The notes beneath the pieces are model-generated. The model was not told the origin of the DNA and made no database searches. It saw only the letters and a program-made list of their open reading frames with translations. Made by a program: the position numbers and the translations under genes. From contig OU452227.1 in NCBI GenBank assembly GCA_911728455.2, positions 12,619,110 to 12,683,109 on the forward strand: a stretch of DNA of 64,000 nt, given 5' to 3'. The DNA is from Marthasterias glacialis. Lineage: Eukaryota > Echinodermata > Asteroidea > Forcipulatida > Asteriidae. This document shows positions 1-10,943 of this stretch, piece by piece (position 1 is the stretch's first letter; each line of letters starts with the position of its first letter).

Positions 1-162
1 TGAGAAGTTCACAGGTTGACATCTGTGTAGCACAGGGCTGAGGAGGTTTGAATTGGTAGTTGAATCACTTTTTAGGCATGTTGGAGGTGAACTATATTGA
101 GTAAATCCACTAATCCACTTTCAAGTCTGAGTATGTACAGTACATGTATTTTGCCAGCTGCA

Positions 163-360
163 GGGCCCCATTTCATAAAGCTGGTTTAGCAGAAAAATGT
201 GCTTAGCAAATTTTTCTGCTGAGCAAAAATTAGCAGGGAACCAGTCACAAACAATATACACTACATGGTATTTTGGCTGGTAACCTGTTTCTGCTGAGTA
301 GGATTTTTCTGTGCTAAGGATTTTTGGTGTTGTGCTGAACACCTTTATGAAGTTGGGCCC
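163..360 (+). mobile_element. GGGCCC-family MITE, full length
   Basis: The element opens with GGGCCCCATTTCATAAAGCTG and closes with CTTTATGAAGTTGGGCCC, an imperfect terminal inverted repeat. The interior carries the family core: GCTTAGCAAATTTTTCTGC, GGGAACCAGTCACAAAC and GGCTGGTAACC. At 198 bp it has the usual size of the family in this window and no coding capacity. A 73-codon frame on the minus strand runs through it but is only a by-product of the repeat. Confidence 0.85.
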
Positions 361-607
361 TGGTCAACTGATTTTCTAATATTTTGAAAAGCTTGATTTT
401 TTAACCAATAGACCAAATGCATATGACATTACTATGAGCATTTAGTACATGAAAGGGTGCCCTCGCCCTGAGGTCAAAACAGACTACAATGTACATTTGA
501 TTTAGTCATAGCATTGTGCAGTCTTCAACCCAAATTTAGAAAATTCCTAGTCCAAAATATGGAGCATAAATTAATACTTTTTTAAATTTATGAATTAATT
601 TGACCAG

Positions 608-648
608 GAAGAAGATCTGTGAGTGGTTTCCAAAACTAAACAAAGAAG
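608..648 (+). other. Candidate 41-nt internal exon (speculative)
   Basis: TTTGACCAG just before 608 could be a splice acceptor and AAAGAAG followed by GTAAGTAC at 649 is a strong donor. Of the three frames only one is open through the segment and it would read KKICEWFPKLNKE. The upstream pyrimidine tract is weak, the length is not a multiple of three, and no flanking exon can be identified, so this may be chance. No protein family is recognised. Confidence 0.15.
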
Positions 649-860
649 GTAAGTACTTTTAATGCTGTCTCTCTTTGCCTGAACTGTGGTACTGAGAAGG
701 ACACATTTGATACAATGAATCCAATTACCAATTATCAATAATAACAGGAATGAAAAGCTTTCGTCTGTGGGTTCAGATCCAATTGCGTGGCCCGCAAACA
801 AAAGCTTCCAGGGCCAAATTTCAAAAAGCCTCTTATCCCTAACCACCATCTCATCAGCTC

Positions 861-1054
861 GGCCCAATTTCATAGAGCTGCTTAAGCAGAAAATATTGCT
901 CAAAATGTTTCTGCTTAGCAAATATAAGCAGGGTACCAGTAACAGATGGTACATGTGACAAGGTGCTTTGGCTGGTAACCTTATTCTGGTAAGCAACAAT
1001 TTGTTGTGCTTAGCTACATTTTGTGTTTGAAAGCAGCTCTATGGATTTGGGCCC
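861..1054 (+). mobile_element. GGGCCC-family MITE, full length
   Basis: Runs from GGCCCAATTTCATAGAGCTG to CAGCTCTATGGATTTGGGCCC. This copy shows the longer inner arms of the family: GCTTAAGCAGAAAATATTGC on the left and TTGTGCTTAGCTACATTTTG on the right. A minus-strand frame of 134 codons crossing it comes from the repeat plus flank and is not a gene. Confidence 0.85.
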
Positions 1055-1110
1055 AGGTGTCTTCTAGTCACCCTGTTGAATGTATCAGAATGCAAAACAG
1101 TTGAAATGAA

Positions 1111-1241
1111 AACCCTGCTCAATGCAGCAAAGTGCATCAGAGGATTCTGCTACATGCATCACTATGCATTGAGGTTTGCTGGAGTGCACATGAACATGTC
1201 AGGCCATGTAGGACCCTGCTAAATGCAGCACAGTGCAACAG
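1111..1241. repeat. Local direct repeat, about 30 bp, two copies
   Basis: ACCCTGCTCAATGCAGCA at 1112 recurs as ACCCTGCTAAATGCAGCA at 1213, each followed by a similar AGTGCAxCAGA tail. The spacing is about 101 bp, and a weaker partial copy (CTGCTACATGCATCA) lies between them. No TIR or coding potential was seen. Confidence 0.55.
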
Positions 1242-1350
1242 AATAGTGGAACTGAGTTGACTGCTTAAAATGCAACAACATACAGTACAACTTTTACAAT
1301 TTGGAACTTTTTTTAATTTGGTAGGGGTAGGGCTTTAAAGTGTTGTTTTT

Positions 1351-1520
1351 GGGCCCAATTTTATAAGGCTGTAAAGCCGAAAACATCGCCTAACAAATGT
1401 ACATCCCAAGAAAAAATTAATAGGGAACCATTGCACTGTGTTTTGGATGGTAACTGCTTTAACAAGATTTGTCTGTACTTAGCGAGGGTTTGCTCTTCAC
1501 AGCTTCATAAAACTTGACCC
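1351..1520 (+). mobile_element. GGGCCC-family MITE, diverged
   Basis: Starts GGGCCCAATTTTATAAGGCTG and ends CTTCATAAAACTTGACCC, so the right terminus has lost its GGGCCC. The core AGGGAACCATTGCACTGTG and TTTTGGATGGTAAC is still recognisable. It is the third copy of the family within 1.4 kb, all in the same orientation. Confidence 0.75.
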
Positions 1521-2387
1521 TGCATACAGAGCTCACTTCAGTGCAGACTTTCCATTTCATTACTAACTGTTTAAATACTGAAAGTAAGACAAGAGGAATG
1601 CTAACATACCAACAGTTTTTGCTAAGAAGTTACACAACATTACAAAAAATTGTCCATTGCTAAATCTTCTTACTCATTTATTAAATAAGTATATTTTATG
1701 CATATGCTAATTTTCTGCTATAAAGAAATCCCCCAAATTTTCTCCCCTTGAAACCATAAAGAACTTAGGCCTAGTTTTTAATGAATTTTGGTTGAACCAT
1801 TAGTCTTATATTTTTAACGAACTATGTGATGACCCATAGAATTTGAAGGTTTTTTAAAAGCGTCTTCACAAAAATACCTAAAAGGGAGAGACAAAACTGG
1901 CTGTGAATGTAATTCATCATAGCAGGTTGACTTCCGAGTTTCTGTCAACTTGATGAAAAAGTATTTTGAGTGGTGAAGTTGGAGGAACATACAATATTCT
2001 TTAGTATCAAGAGTTTCAAAAAATTTTTTTTTTAACTATACACTACAGGATTGGTAAAGTTGACAGTGCAGTGTTCTTACTTTGTCTGATTCAATATGAG
2101 AAAACAAACCTGTGAATCAGGAGAAAATAGTGGAAAAGCAGGCACACTTTTTAGCATGTAAACACATTTTTTTAAAGTTTGTTTGTTACAACCGAAATCA
2201 GCTGGTTTTTTTTTCAGGATCTCGAATATGACAGCATTTCAGAGAGAAATATTTCACAGAAAAATTTGTTCTAGTATAAACTTCATAATCAGTAAGCTTT
2301 CAGACTGAAACTAACCAATTATGTTTTTTGATCCCAATCATGTACAGTGCCTTTTAGTGTTACACTTTATTTAAACACATAACATGT
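1521..2387. other. No gene or recognisable repeat
   Basis: AT-rich sequence with poly-A/T runs. No long frame, paired inverted repeat or splice-flanked open segment was seen. Confidence 0.5.
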
Positions 2388-2522
2388 ACCTGATACTTAC
2401 TGGAGGGAGTTGCCTTGGTGCCCCTTGAAATGTTCCAGTAGAAATGTAAATTACCATTTAGAACTGCCCTTTACTGAGGAAAAATATGTTGTACCTTTAC
2501 AAGAAGACAGCTTTAGGCCTGT
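2388..2522 (+). mobile_element. CTGGAATT-family MITE, diverged
   Basis: Starts at CCTGATACTTACTGGAGG and ends at CTTTAGGCCTG. The internal phrase TTGCCTTGGTGCCCCTTGAA, followed by a CAGTAGAAATG and CTGCCCTTTA stretch, matches the better copies at 17331, 54995 and 62467. The termini are eroded. Confidence 0.55.
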
Positions 2523-4335
2523 AAATAAACTGGATTGGCAATCCTACTCATATTTTTGAAAGTAAAAAAACCCCACCAAAACATGAAAACAACAACTGAT
2601 TTTTCGTGAAGTTCTGTTTTGCTGTTGTTGCTGCACTTACCCATTACCCAACTTTCAAAAGGTTTCAAGAAGATTGAACACCCTGTCAGTGTTTAGATAA
2701 AAATGGTTTCATGGGACAAGTTGCGGAGACAGTGTCTACTGGCTATAATAGTTTCATGTATTTATCAACCTGAAAGCTCATCTTCATTCAGCCATACCAC
2801 TTGCTATTTAAAGTTTTATTTGTCTACCATTTCATTGATCTGATCAAAGACAATAGCCAATTGAAATGTCGGCCTGACTGAGGTTATTTCACAGGTTTTG
2901 AAGAAAAAAAACCCCCAAAAACGGAATAACCTTTGTAAAAATCTGCAGAAGAGTTCTGTTGTGTAAAAGGTTTTGTGAATTGTGGCGCCATAAATACATG
3001 CACAGAATGGTCAGTTTGCAGCATGTTTAGTTTAATAAACACTTGTCCAGAATTTGGATGATAGTCAGGATAGTATATTCATTTACATACATGTACATAC
3101 ATACACAGTTTCCTGTTTTATCATTTGTTCACCAGAGATCAGTAGCAGTCAATGTGAAAAGCATTTATCTCAAGTGTATTTTTTTTTTAAACTACCAGCC
3201 AATTGAACGAGTCAAGCTAATTCAGCTTGCCATTGCATAAGTCTGCTACAATTTCACTCAGTCCATAAAAAGGGATGAACTCCACACTTTTCACTGTATG
3301 ACACTTCAATTTGAGGTCCATATACTGTACAGTATTATTAACATACTGCATATGTAGTGGTTTTATTCTTATTTTATTACCATAGCAAAAGGCTGAATTA
3401 CATTGATATTAAATACTAGGATAAAATAGGGTGTAAAACACACACACAACAGACAATCAATAAAAAAATATTACTTATGAGAGAACAAAAATCAAGCACA
3501 GTTGCTCTGCATACATAAAACATACGTACAAGCATACAATAATAAATTTTTTAAATTAAAAATTGAAAATATATATTATATTGCAAAGCTATGTTTTATT
3601 AGCCTGGACAGATATGGAATGTTAATTTAGCCATATCTGTCAACCCTATACTTACATGTAGGTGCATTGTACAAGCCTTTATTCCTTAATGGCATACTAA
3701 ATCATGTATGAGTATTGGTGTTTAGTTCCAACCTATTGTAAAACTTTATGTAGAGTATCGGGAAGGAGACCGGCACCGCCCGTCTAATTAAAAAGGACAA
3801 GCATTCACCAATACAAAATCCACACGATGACATCTCAAATAAAGAAGATATGAATCTCTAGTAACTAATTTAATACTCACAATGTATACATGTAGTAGCA
3901 GTACACGATCATGACAATATGAATAATAATAGCACAGCATAGTAACAGTAAACTATAATACAACAACTACATGTACAATGTGAAGGTCAAGGGTCGTAAC
4001 GTGGCTGCCTACATACGCTCACACTTACAAATTTACAAGAGAGGATGCTTCTATCCCTCAAAAATACAATCTTGTCATGAAAATGACTTGGTATAAACCT
4101 AAGAGATAATCCATGGGGGCTCCTGTAACATAATCCCTCCCAGATGATAAACATTGGGAGCATGGCAAGAGTGCTCCCTACAAAACAGAGAGAATTACCC
4201 AGAGAAAATAAGGTGCTCTTTTCCTGCTGAAAGCTTAATGGAAAAGAGCACGGTCCAAAGGTCACGGACACAAATTTCAAAGTTTGTATTGTTAACTTAT
4301 GCAAATTTAAAGTTACAGCAACACTGAGGGCGCAT
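2523..4335. other. No gene; unique AT-rich sequence
   Basis: Contains short A/T runs, a CACACACAACA stretch near 3440 and a very AT-rich patch around 3540-3600. The minus-strand 105-codon frame at 3987-4304 has no recognisable motif and is not called. Confidence 0.5.
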
Positions 4336-4457
4336 TTAGCCTTTTTGAGATATGGTGGACACTATAGGAGTGCACTGTTTGGTTTGGTTGTATAGACAAA
4401 TTTACCCAAACCAAATAGTGTCATAGTATTGTTTCCACCATATCGCAAAATGGCTTA
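4336..4457. mobile_element. Foldback (hairpin) element, about 122 bp
   Basis: The left arm (AGCCTTTTTGAGATATGGTG, then GTTTGGTTTGG near 4380) is mirrored on the other strand by the right arm (AGCCATTTTGCGATATGGTG read from 4456 inwards, then TTTGGTTTGGG). The arms are about 50 bp and the loop about 20 bp, so nearly the whole element is an imperfect palindrome. It has no coding capacity and fits a hairpin MITE. Confidence 0.75.
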
Positions 4458-4629
4458 TGGTATCCCAACGTATTTAAATTTTAGGCAGAAATGAACTTGC
4501 CAGCCAGACCACTAGATGATAATTTTTACTGGTTTTATTTGCTTTAACTAGCATTTGGCCAGTGGACAGTATGGTGGATGAGTGTTAAGGGAGAACACTG
4601 ATAAAGTGTAGTATCCTAAAGAGATACAC

Positions 4630-4844
4630 AGCTCTGAAAAGAGCCAGTAGCGTAACATTTTCAATCTTGGGAGGTTTGTGATAGAATTAGGGGGTATCTC
4701 TTAAGAGTTTTTGCGCTAGCCGTTGGGGTAACAACCGTCTTCTCTTACTGCGTAATGAAGATGCTCAGAGCCTACTTGAGTTGATCAGAGTATACTCTCG
4801 GATCAAAAAATGGAGTGGTTACACCCCTGGCTCTTTTCAGAGCC
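4630..4844. mobile_element. TIR element with histone stem-loop at both ends
   Basis: The left end reads AGCTCTGAAAAGAGCCAGTA followed by GCGTAAC; the inverse of the right end reads GGCTCTGAAAAGAGCCAGGG followed by GTGTAAC. This gives TIRs of about 27 bp around a 160-bp core that contains CCGTTGGGGTAACAACCG. The first 16 bases of each TIR form the metazoan histone mRNA 3' stem-loop read outwards. There is no room for a histone coding sequence and no histone-like frame inside. It may be a MITE whose ends resemble, or were captured from, a histone gene 3' end. Confidence 0.6.
4829..4844 (+). promoter_or_regulatory. Sequence identical to the histone 3' stem-loop
   Basis: GGCTCTTTTCAGAGCC has a 6-bp stem and TTTC loop, exactly the canonical metazoan replication-dependent histone mRNA stem-loop. 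The usual downstream ACCA and the purine-rich U7-binding element are not evident (the sequence continues TCTGCAAGTC). The opposite copy at 4630-4645, on the minus strand, differs only at the outermost pair. Function here is not implied, since no histone frame lies upstream. Confidence 0.6.
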
Positions 4845-5610
4845 TCTGCAAGTCTAAATGAGATGTTTAAACAGTGCTACTGCAAACATGTACATGTATA
4901 GTTTGTATTTCTAACTGAGTAAAGTTTTAGGTTTATTTATAAGTTATGTTGTCCTCTCGAGCCTTGGGAATTTATAATCTTTTCAGAGTCTGGGAATTTG
5001 GTAATTCCTAGCCTGGACAAGTCATTAGAATTCATCCTAATATTTGATTAGGAATGCTCATTTGAAAGTTAATTACCTCTTCTGCAATCAGATTATAACA
5101 TTACTACAATTTCAGCATTTCCGTTAAGCTTGGCTACCAGTAGAACATGAAGAATATTGCAGGCATTGTACATTTCACGTGAATACAATTACCTGTCTAT
5201 AAAATTCCTGTTTTTTCAGGGTTTTTTTTCTTTTAAGGAAACAAAAGTACAAAAGTACAACACTTTACTTTCATAATGAATCTTTCGAGGCATTTTGTTT
5301 TTCAACTGAATCAGGCTCACACAAGTTAAAAATTTCATCGTAAGTCAGTTATTCCCAGTAGCTAATAGAATCCTTTAACACCGGACTCCACTGAGGGATT
5401 TACTACTAAACGATCTTTCTTCACTCTGACAAAATCCAACATCATTGGCAACTCATCACCCGAACTGTATGGGGGTATGCATTGTGTAAAGCATTTTAAT
5501 CAGTTTACTGGTGCAGTCCTCAAACCGACAGAATCAAACGAAACATGCACAATATGGGATTTTGAAAGGGTTGGGGACGGTTAGAGTGAATAATCAATAC
5601 CTACATGTAG
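4845..5610. other. No gene or recognisable repeat
   Basis: Unique AT-rich DNA. A possible acceptor (CTGTTTTTTCAG at 5219) is followed only by T-rich sequence with no paired donor. Confidence 0.45.
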
Positions 5611-5694
5611 TTCAAATTTTATAGATCTGCTTAACAGAGAATATTGCTTAGACAATACATGTATTGCTGCTAAGCAAAAGTTAACTGCTTAAAG
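5611..5694 (+). mobile_element. GGGCCC-family MITE fragment
   Basis: TTTTATAGATCTGCTTAACA, ATATTGCTTAG and GCTGCTAAGCAAAAGTTAAC resemble the left third of the family. The GGGCCC terminus and the right two thirds are missing. Confidence 0.45.
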
Positions 5695-7147
5695 AATGCT
5701 TTATATGAAACTAGGTTGTCAAGTTGACATAATATGGGTTCAAGAAACTTAAAACTTGACATTTTGTAGTCGTGTTGATTCACGTAGTTTGCTGAATGTT
5801 TCACCAAGGGCACGGCTAATGAATCGAGTAATAAAGTGTACTCTTCCCTGATGGAAATGAATATTTTTTCCATTTGGTTGCATTTGTAGCCATTTGAAAT
5901 CCTACCTGCATTAATTGGGCAATCTTTCAGATATTGTTTCAGTTCAGTTGGGACTCGCACTGAGTTGTGTGCTGTTAATCATCTTTCCGCCGACTTTCCC
6001 TCATTCCTCATTGATGGTATTGCCTTTCCACATGAAAAGTGCCACATTTGACAATGTGTGACTGCATGCTGCAATCTTGACATTTCATTGCGCATCAAGC
6101 ATAAAAACCTATTGGGTAGGACGGAGAAGTCGAGCGTGTGTTTTTAATCTCTTGTCGGGTGTACTGACATATCTCGTAGTTCTTGCTCTCAATCCTCGGT
6201 GAGAAATGAGTCCCAGTCGAGGGTTACGGGGGATGTATTTTTACCTTGGATGTCACAATCATGAACATGTGATGACTAAGCAAGTTAAAGATCCTCGCTG
6301 GATGACAAATTTAATGGAAAGCAAACTTGTAGAAAAAATATAAATAAATACATAAATTTTCCCCCCAAATTTGACAAACACTCAGTATCCATAAACACTT
6401 TGAAGATTAAGCTTTTAGGACTAGTACATGTAATTTCCCGTTTGGGAACAAACCCTGACATATTTCTCGTACTGTACATGTATGTGAATATTGGTGTTGA
6501 GCACAAATGAGAAACCTGTAGAAGTTTTAACCTGCCCCAGTCAAGTTCAAAATTTGCACGGGTTTCTTCTTCCCGCTCAACACGGGCAAGTGTTACAAGA
6601 ATCAAGTATTAAAAAATACATCCTTCAAATTTGCCCAAGTTCCATGGATATTATAAGTGTCTGAGTCTTTCTTTAACAAAAAGATGTTTTCATTGTTTGG
6701 TCGAGTTATCATCTTGACAACAAGTATCGTTGATTCCCTTTTCTCAGTTCAATGTAACAACTTTTTATTCTCTAGAATAAGTGTTTTACCATTACAGTCT
6801 TTAACAGATGTCAGTGTTGTAAATCCTAAGAAAAACCTGTCAAATGAATTCAAGATGTTCCTGCATGCGAACCAGTTGTACTTAATCCAACCTGTTTTCG
6901 GTTGAGTTGCTCTTGTAAGAAAATGGAATCTGACACAACGACTGTGCTTAAAAGTCGCAGATATCTGTCAGTTAATTTTGTCTGAAAAGAAAAATGTTTG
7001 TGACAAAGCAGTTTCCATAGACACCATGTAACCTGTGGCTTCAATCTTTTACAAAAGAGCGACAGAGCCTGATTTGTACACACCTCAATGGACAAAAACA
7101 TGAAATCTTATATTTTATGAAAATTGTAACAGACGATTTTTCATAAA
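5695..7147. other. No gene; unique sequence
   Basis: Open frames here are under 110 codons, lack recognisable motifs and have no convincing splice context. No inverted repeat was noticed. Confidence 0.45.
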
Positions 7148-7375
7148 TTTTTTATGTGAAAAATGGAGCACATCTCAAAACTTGTACAGCTGTTATTTTT
7201 TTAAATTCTTGATTTGGTGTGTTAGTTATGATACAAAATGTAAAATTTCTCATATATGACTGGTGCAGTTTCTTGCCTGCCAGGAAATGCCCTGGAATGA
7301 TCAAATTCACTTTTTTTTGTAAACAGGGTAACATGGTCTATAGGCTAAATGCCTTGCTGGTTGTACACTTGACCT
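7148..7375 (+). repeat. Dispersed repeat of unknown type, copy 1
   Basis: Aligns by eye over about 210 bp with 52363-52570 in the same orientation. Shared landmarks in order: GCACATCTCAAAAC (GCACAGCTCAAAAC in copy 2), TGTTATTTTT, TTATGATACAAAATGTAA, TTTCTTGCCTGCCAG, AAATGCCCTGGAATG and AACATGGTC. No TIR, tRNA-like head or A-rich tail is obvious. It could be a fragment of a larger element. Confidence 0.65.
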
Positions 7376-8027
7376 TTACTGATTGCTTAAATGCTTGTTA
7401 GGATATCTCTGTTGAGTTGAAAAATATTTGTTTATGAGGAAGAATTTATGTTTGATAGAATAACTGAATTCTTTCACTGTTTCCTGAGAATGACAATCTG
7501 TAATGTCCCCGCCTTTTTGAAATTTGCCATTTTATGTCAAATCAAAGCCAAACTGTTCAAATCCAGCTACAACAATATTAGGTGATTTTTATGTTCATCT
7601 CTGTGCTAAGTGTATCATATAAAAAAAGTAGTTGCAGAAGTGTGATTTTAGTGAAGTCATCAACTCTTTTACAAATTGATAAAGGCGATTTTGTTTTTTT
7701 TCAAGGATACTTGTCAATTGGTTAAATTTATTACTCGTCCTTTGTAGGAAATGAAATTCAGATGAGGGGAAATAGATTGTAACATTTGAGACTGCTTTGA
7801 AGTAATACATTACATTGCGGGACTAGTGAACCTGCCGTTTGAGTAGTCCGTAAGTATTTGCAAAAACAATTCAATCCAATCTTTCAACCAACCTCTTCTT
7901 TTTTTTCTTCTTTTTTTTCAACAAACTTATACATAATACACTAGTTGTCCTATCTAACTGGTATATTTAGCTGCACAGTTACAATATATCAGAGTGTGAA
8001 ACCAGATGGTAAAACCACATCGTCAGT

Positions 8028-8178
8028 AACAAACAAACAAACAAACAAACAAACAAACAAACAAACAAACAAACAAACAAACAAACAAACAAACAAACAA
8101 ACAAACAAACAAACAAACAAACAAACAAACAAACAAACAAACAAACAAACAAACAAACAAACAAACAAACAAACAAAC
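8028..8178 (+). repeat. (ACAA)n microsatellite, about 38 units
   Basis: A practically perfect tetranucleotide array of 151 bp. ACAA repeats contain no stop in any of six frames (TNKQ on +, LFVC on -), which is why three overlapping open frames of 65-120 codons appear here. None is a gene. Confidence 0.97.
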
Positions 8179-9956
8179 ATCAATGAAAGCACTTATGTTG
8201 CAAGAAAATCTCAGTTTTTAGTAGGGCTGGTAGGCCTAATTGTCCATCTTTATAATCAAGTACCTCATTTTGATTTGGAAGCTTTTGAAAGTGAAATTCA
8301 ACGTTAGTTCCACAATCCACAATCCGTCCCATGTTTATTTTGACTTGTAACAAATTTTTCATTGGCCCACCGCTAAGGTCGAACTCAGCATAAGGTTAAA
8401 ACAGTGCTGTCAGCCATTTTTTAAGGTAATAACACATGATTTTAAAGGGCCATATATCAAGCATACGATAAAACCAACAGAGACGGTGAAATAAATTGAT
8501 GTCCCCGTATAAATCCAATTGTATGACATGATGACATTTGGCTAAAGCCTACTTGACAAAGCAGAATGTCTAATGGTCCATTATAAGCCAAGCGGATCAA
8601 ACTGATAGTGGATGCCATGCATGATCGACAAGAGTCCATGTGAGCTCCCTGTACGTATTTGCGCACCGTGGCTCCTAATAATTACCCAAGCCAGACATAA
8701 CCCATAATAATATGATACTAAAATGGGGGGGGGGTGAGAGGGGGCGGTGGACACCCATAAGATGGATTATAAATGTTCTTGTTAGTGTTACATGCAGACA
8801 AATGTGCATGCTAGGCATGTGGATTTACACTCGGCACTCACTAATTTTAATCGCGGGTGTTGTTTAAACGATCTTAAACAATTTAACCCTGGGAGCTGGG
8901 AGAAGGTGTGTCGAGCTGGGGTATTGGATGGCTGACAAATTGTATGAGGTTGTTTCCCAAGGAGAATCATTCCCTCTTTCCTTCGATATTTACATGCATT
9001 GTGAGAGTAAGTCATTTTTTTTTTTACATAATGCTAACATGCCAAGCCATCAAAGAAGTCTGTACAGTTACAATCATGCTCTGAGCCATGTATGTAAACA
9101 ACTGAGTGACCAGTGTTTTCAAATGCCTGTACAACATTCGCCATTTTTGCCAGAGATGATCACGGGGAAAGAAATTTCTTCCGTGACTGGATGAGGCTCA
9201 AGGAGCAGAACTTCATATTATCTAACATTTGTAAAATATCAATTAACAACCAATACATTTTGTCTACATCAAACTTGATTCAAGTCTGGACAGCGAGTCT
9301 GAATCATTACATTTTCCTCCAGAGAGCACCTGTGGTAATTTGAGCATAACACCGCCAGCATCTAATGTTTACTGCAGAAGTCGTGTCCATTTGAGGATAG
9401 TTTCTTCGCCCCATTGAGGAATCTAATATCTTTAATTGGAGGCGAGCCAGGAGTTGGGGAAGGCCGACTATGGGGAAACGACAAGGGGCCTTCAACCACG
9501 TAGTGGTGCATTGAACACCTTCAAATAATGTTAACTGTCTAGACACTGCCGATGCTTTGCTTTCATGTACATATGTACATGTATGTATACGACCGTGTGG
9601 TTATAAATTTATGTGCTGGGGAACAGTACAAAAGTAGCCACCGACTGATGATTTGATGAATTGCAGTGTCATTGGATTAGTCCATGTAATTATTCACATT
9701 ACACCTGGTTGTCACATCGTGAACAGACTGTGTTTGTTGGGGGTGTAAATTTACAAAGCGTTTATGTTGGTTGTGGCCAAATTTTATATTAAAAGTTACG
9801 CAGAATATATACAGCTTAGCAGATTCATTTGCCGAGTAAAGCAGGCTGGTTAGAAATAATTATCAACCTAAATTACTTAAGAAATGTTATCCTTACAACT
9901 ACAGCATTATATTTCAGTTGATGTAATTTATTTTTCAATTTTTATGTGTTTAGTTA
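8179..9956. other. No gene; G-rich run and unique sequence
   Basis: Contains a poly-G stretch near 8725-8745 and otherwise unremarkable sequence. Short frames (60-88 codons) show no motif. Confidence 0.45.
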
Positions 9957-10252
9957 TTGTTTACCTCAGATATTATCACATAAAAAGATTATCTACCTCA
10001 CTTTTATGGATAAATTTTGATCGTGGCGTAATCTTGAAATCAGAGAGTTTGACGACGAAACAGAAAATCTCAAATTAAACTTTATAGCTTGAAATATAAA
10101 AACAGTTACATGTACATGTATTTCAATGTTTACAAGATGTCTTGATGCTTTATTTATATTGCCTTAGATATTATAATATTATAAATCTACCTCAATGTTT
10201 ATGGAAGGTTTTAGATTCAGTACAGAAAGGAAAGACTCTAGAGACGAAACTT
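9957..10252 (+). repeat. Degenerate direct repeat, about 95 bp, two copies
   Basis: The first unit has CCTCAGATATTAT, ATCTACCTCA, TTATGGA and then GACGACGAAAC. The second has CCTTAGATATTAT, AATCTACCTCA, TTATGGA and GAGACGAAAC in the same order, about 200 bp downstream. A TACATGTACATGTA string separates them. The family is not recognised. Confidence 0.5.
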
Positions 10253-10665
10253 ACAGGAAACCTTTTGAAAATACGACCATTATGTCCCCCCCAACAACTG
10301 AAACCATGCTAGGGTAGAAGATCTGTACCCAAGGATATGTTGACAGAATATTCTCCTTGGCTTGCGTACACCATGAATTGAGTATTTACTTTACTACGGG
10401 TAGCGCTGCTAAAAATATCAACGCACAAATGAAAACTAAAGTCCGTGCTTGGTGACTTTAAAGAACTAGCCGGAATTGTCTTTGTCTTCACTGAACCTGC
10501 GTTATGCTTGGGTCCCGCTAGTTGAGTTAACTTTAAATTTGGCGGTTTGGAGGCCTACACCTAAATATTTACTCCAAGTGCATAATCATATTGGCCTAAT
10601 ATCATGATTTTTATCCCTGTTCTATTCATTGTACACTGTTGATGATATGATAATGATCTACAATA

Positions 10666-10943
10666 ACAACAGTGAAAAAGGCCTGTAAAATCCATGGATT
10701 TTCTGATTTTTTGTGCTCATGTCTTGGTAAATTCTGAATGGAATACCGAACTTCCCCATCCGAAAGGACCCAAGTATATTTACATTGGAATGGCCATTAA
10801 AACAAAGAAACAAAATAATAAAGGCCCCAAATTTAGCCAGGCGTAAAAGACATGAAATAGCGTTTGCTGACTGCTGCACGCAGCAACCAAACAAGGGGCG
10901 GCCCATAACAACAGTGAAAAAAACACGTAAAATCCATGAATTT
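10666..10943 (+). repeat. Segment bracketed by 36-bp direct repeats
   Basis: ACAACAGTGAAAAAGGCC with TGTAAAATCCATGGATTTT at the left recurs as ACAACAGTGAAAAAAACAC with GTAAAATCCATGAATTT at the right, about 241 bp apart. The enclosed segment contains GAAAGGACCCAAGTAT, which recurs in similar form at 11563 (GAAGGACCCAAGTATG). It may be a partial tandem duplication or an element with short direct terminal repeats. Confidence 0.5.

Noticed and set aside
595..999. 134-codon minus-strand frame
   Set aside because: Runs through a MITE copy; no domain and similar frames occur in other copies of the same repeat.
7945..8307. Open frames of 65-120 codons on both strands, TNKQ and LFVC repeats
   Set aside because: They are produced by the ACAA microsatellite, which has no stop in any frame.
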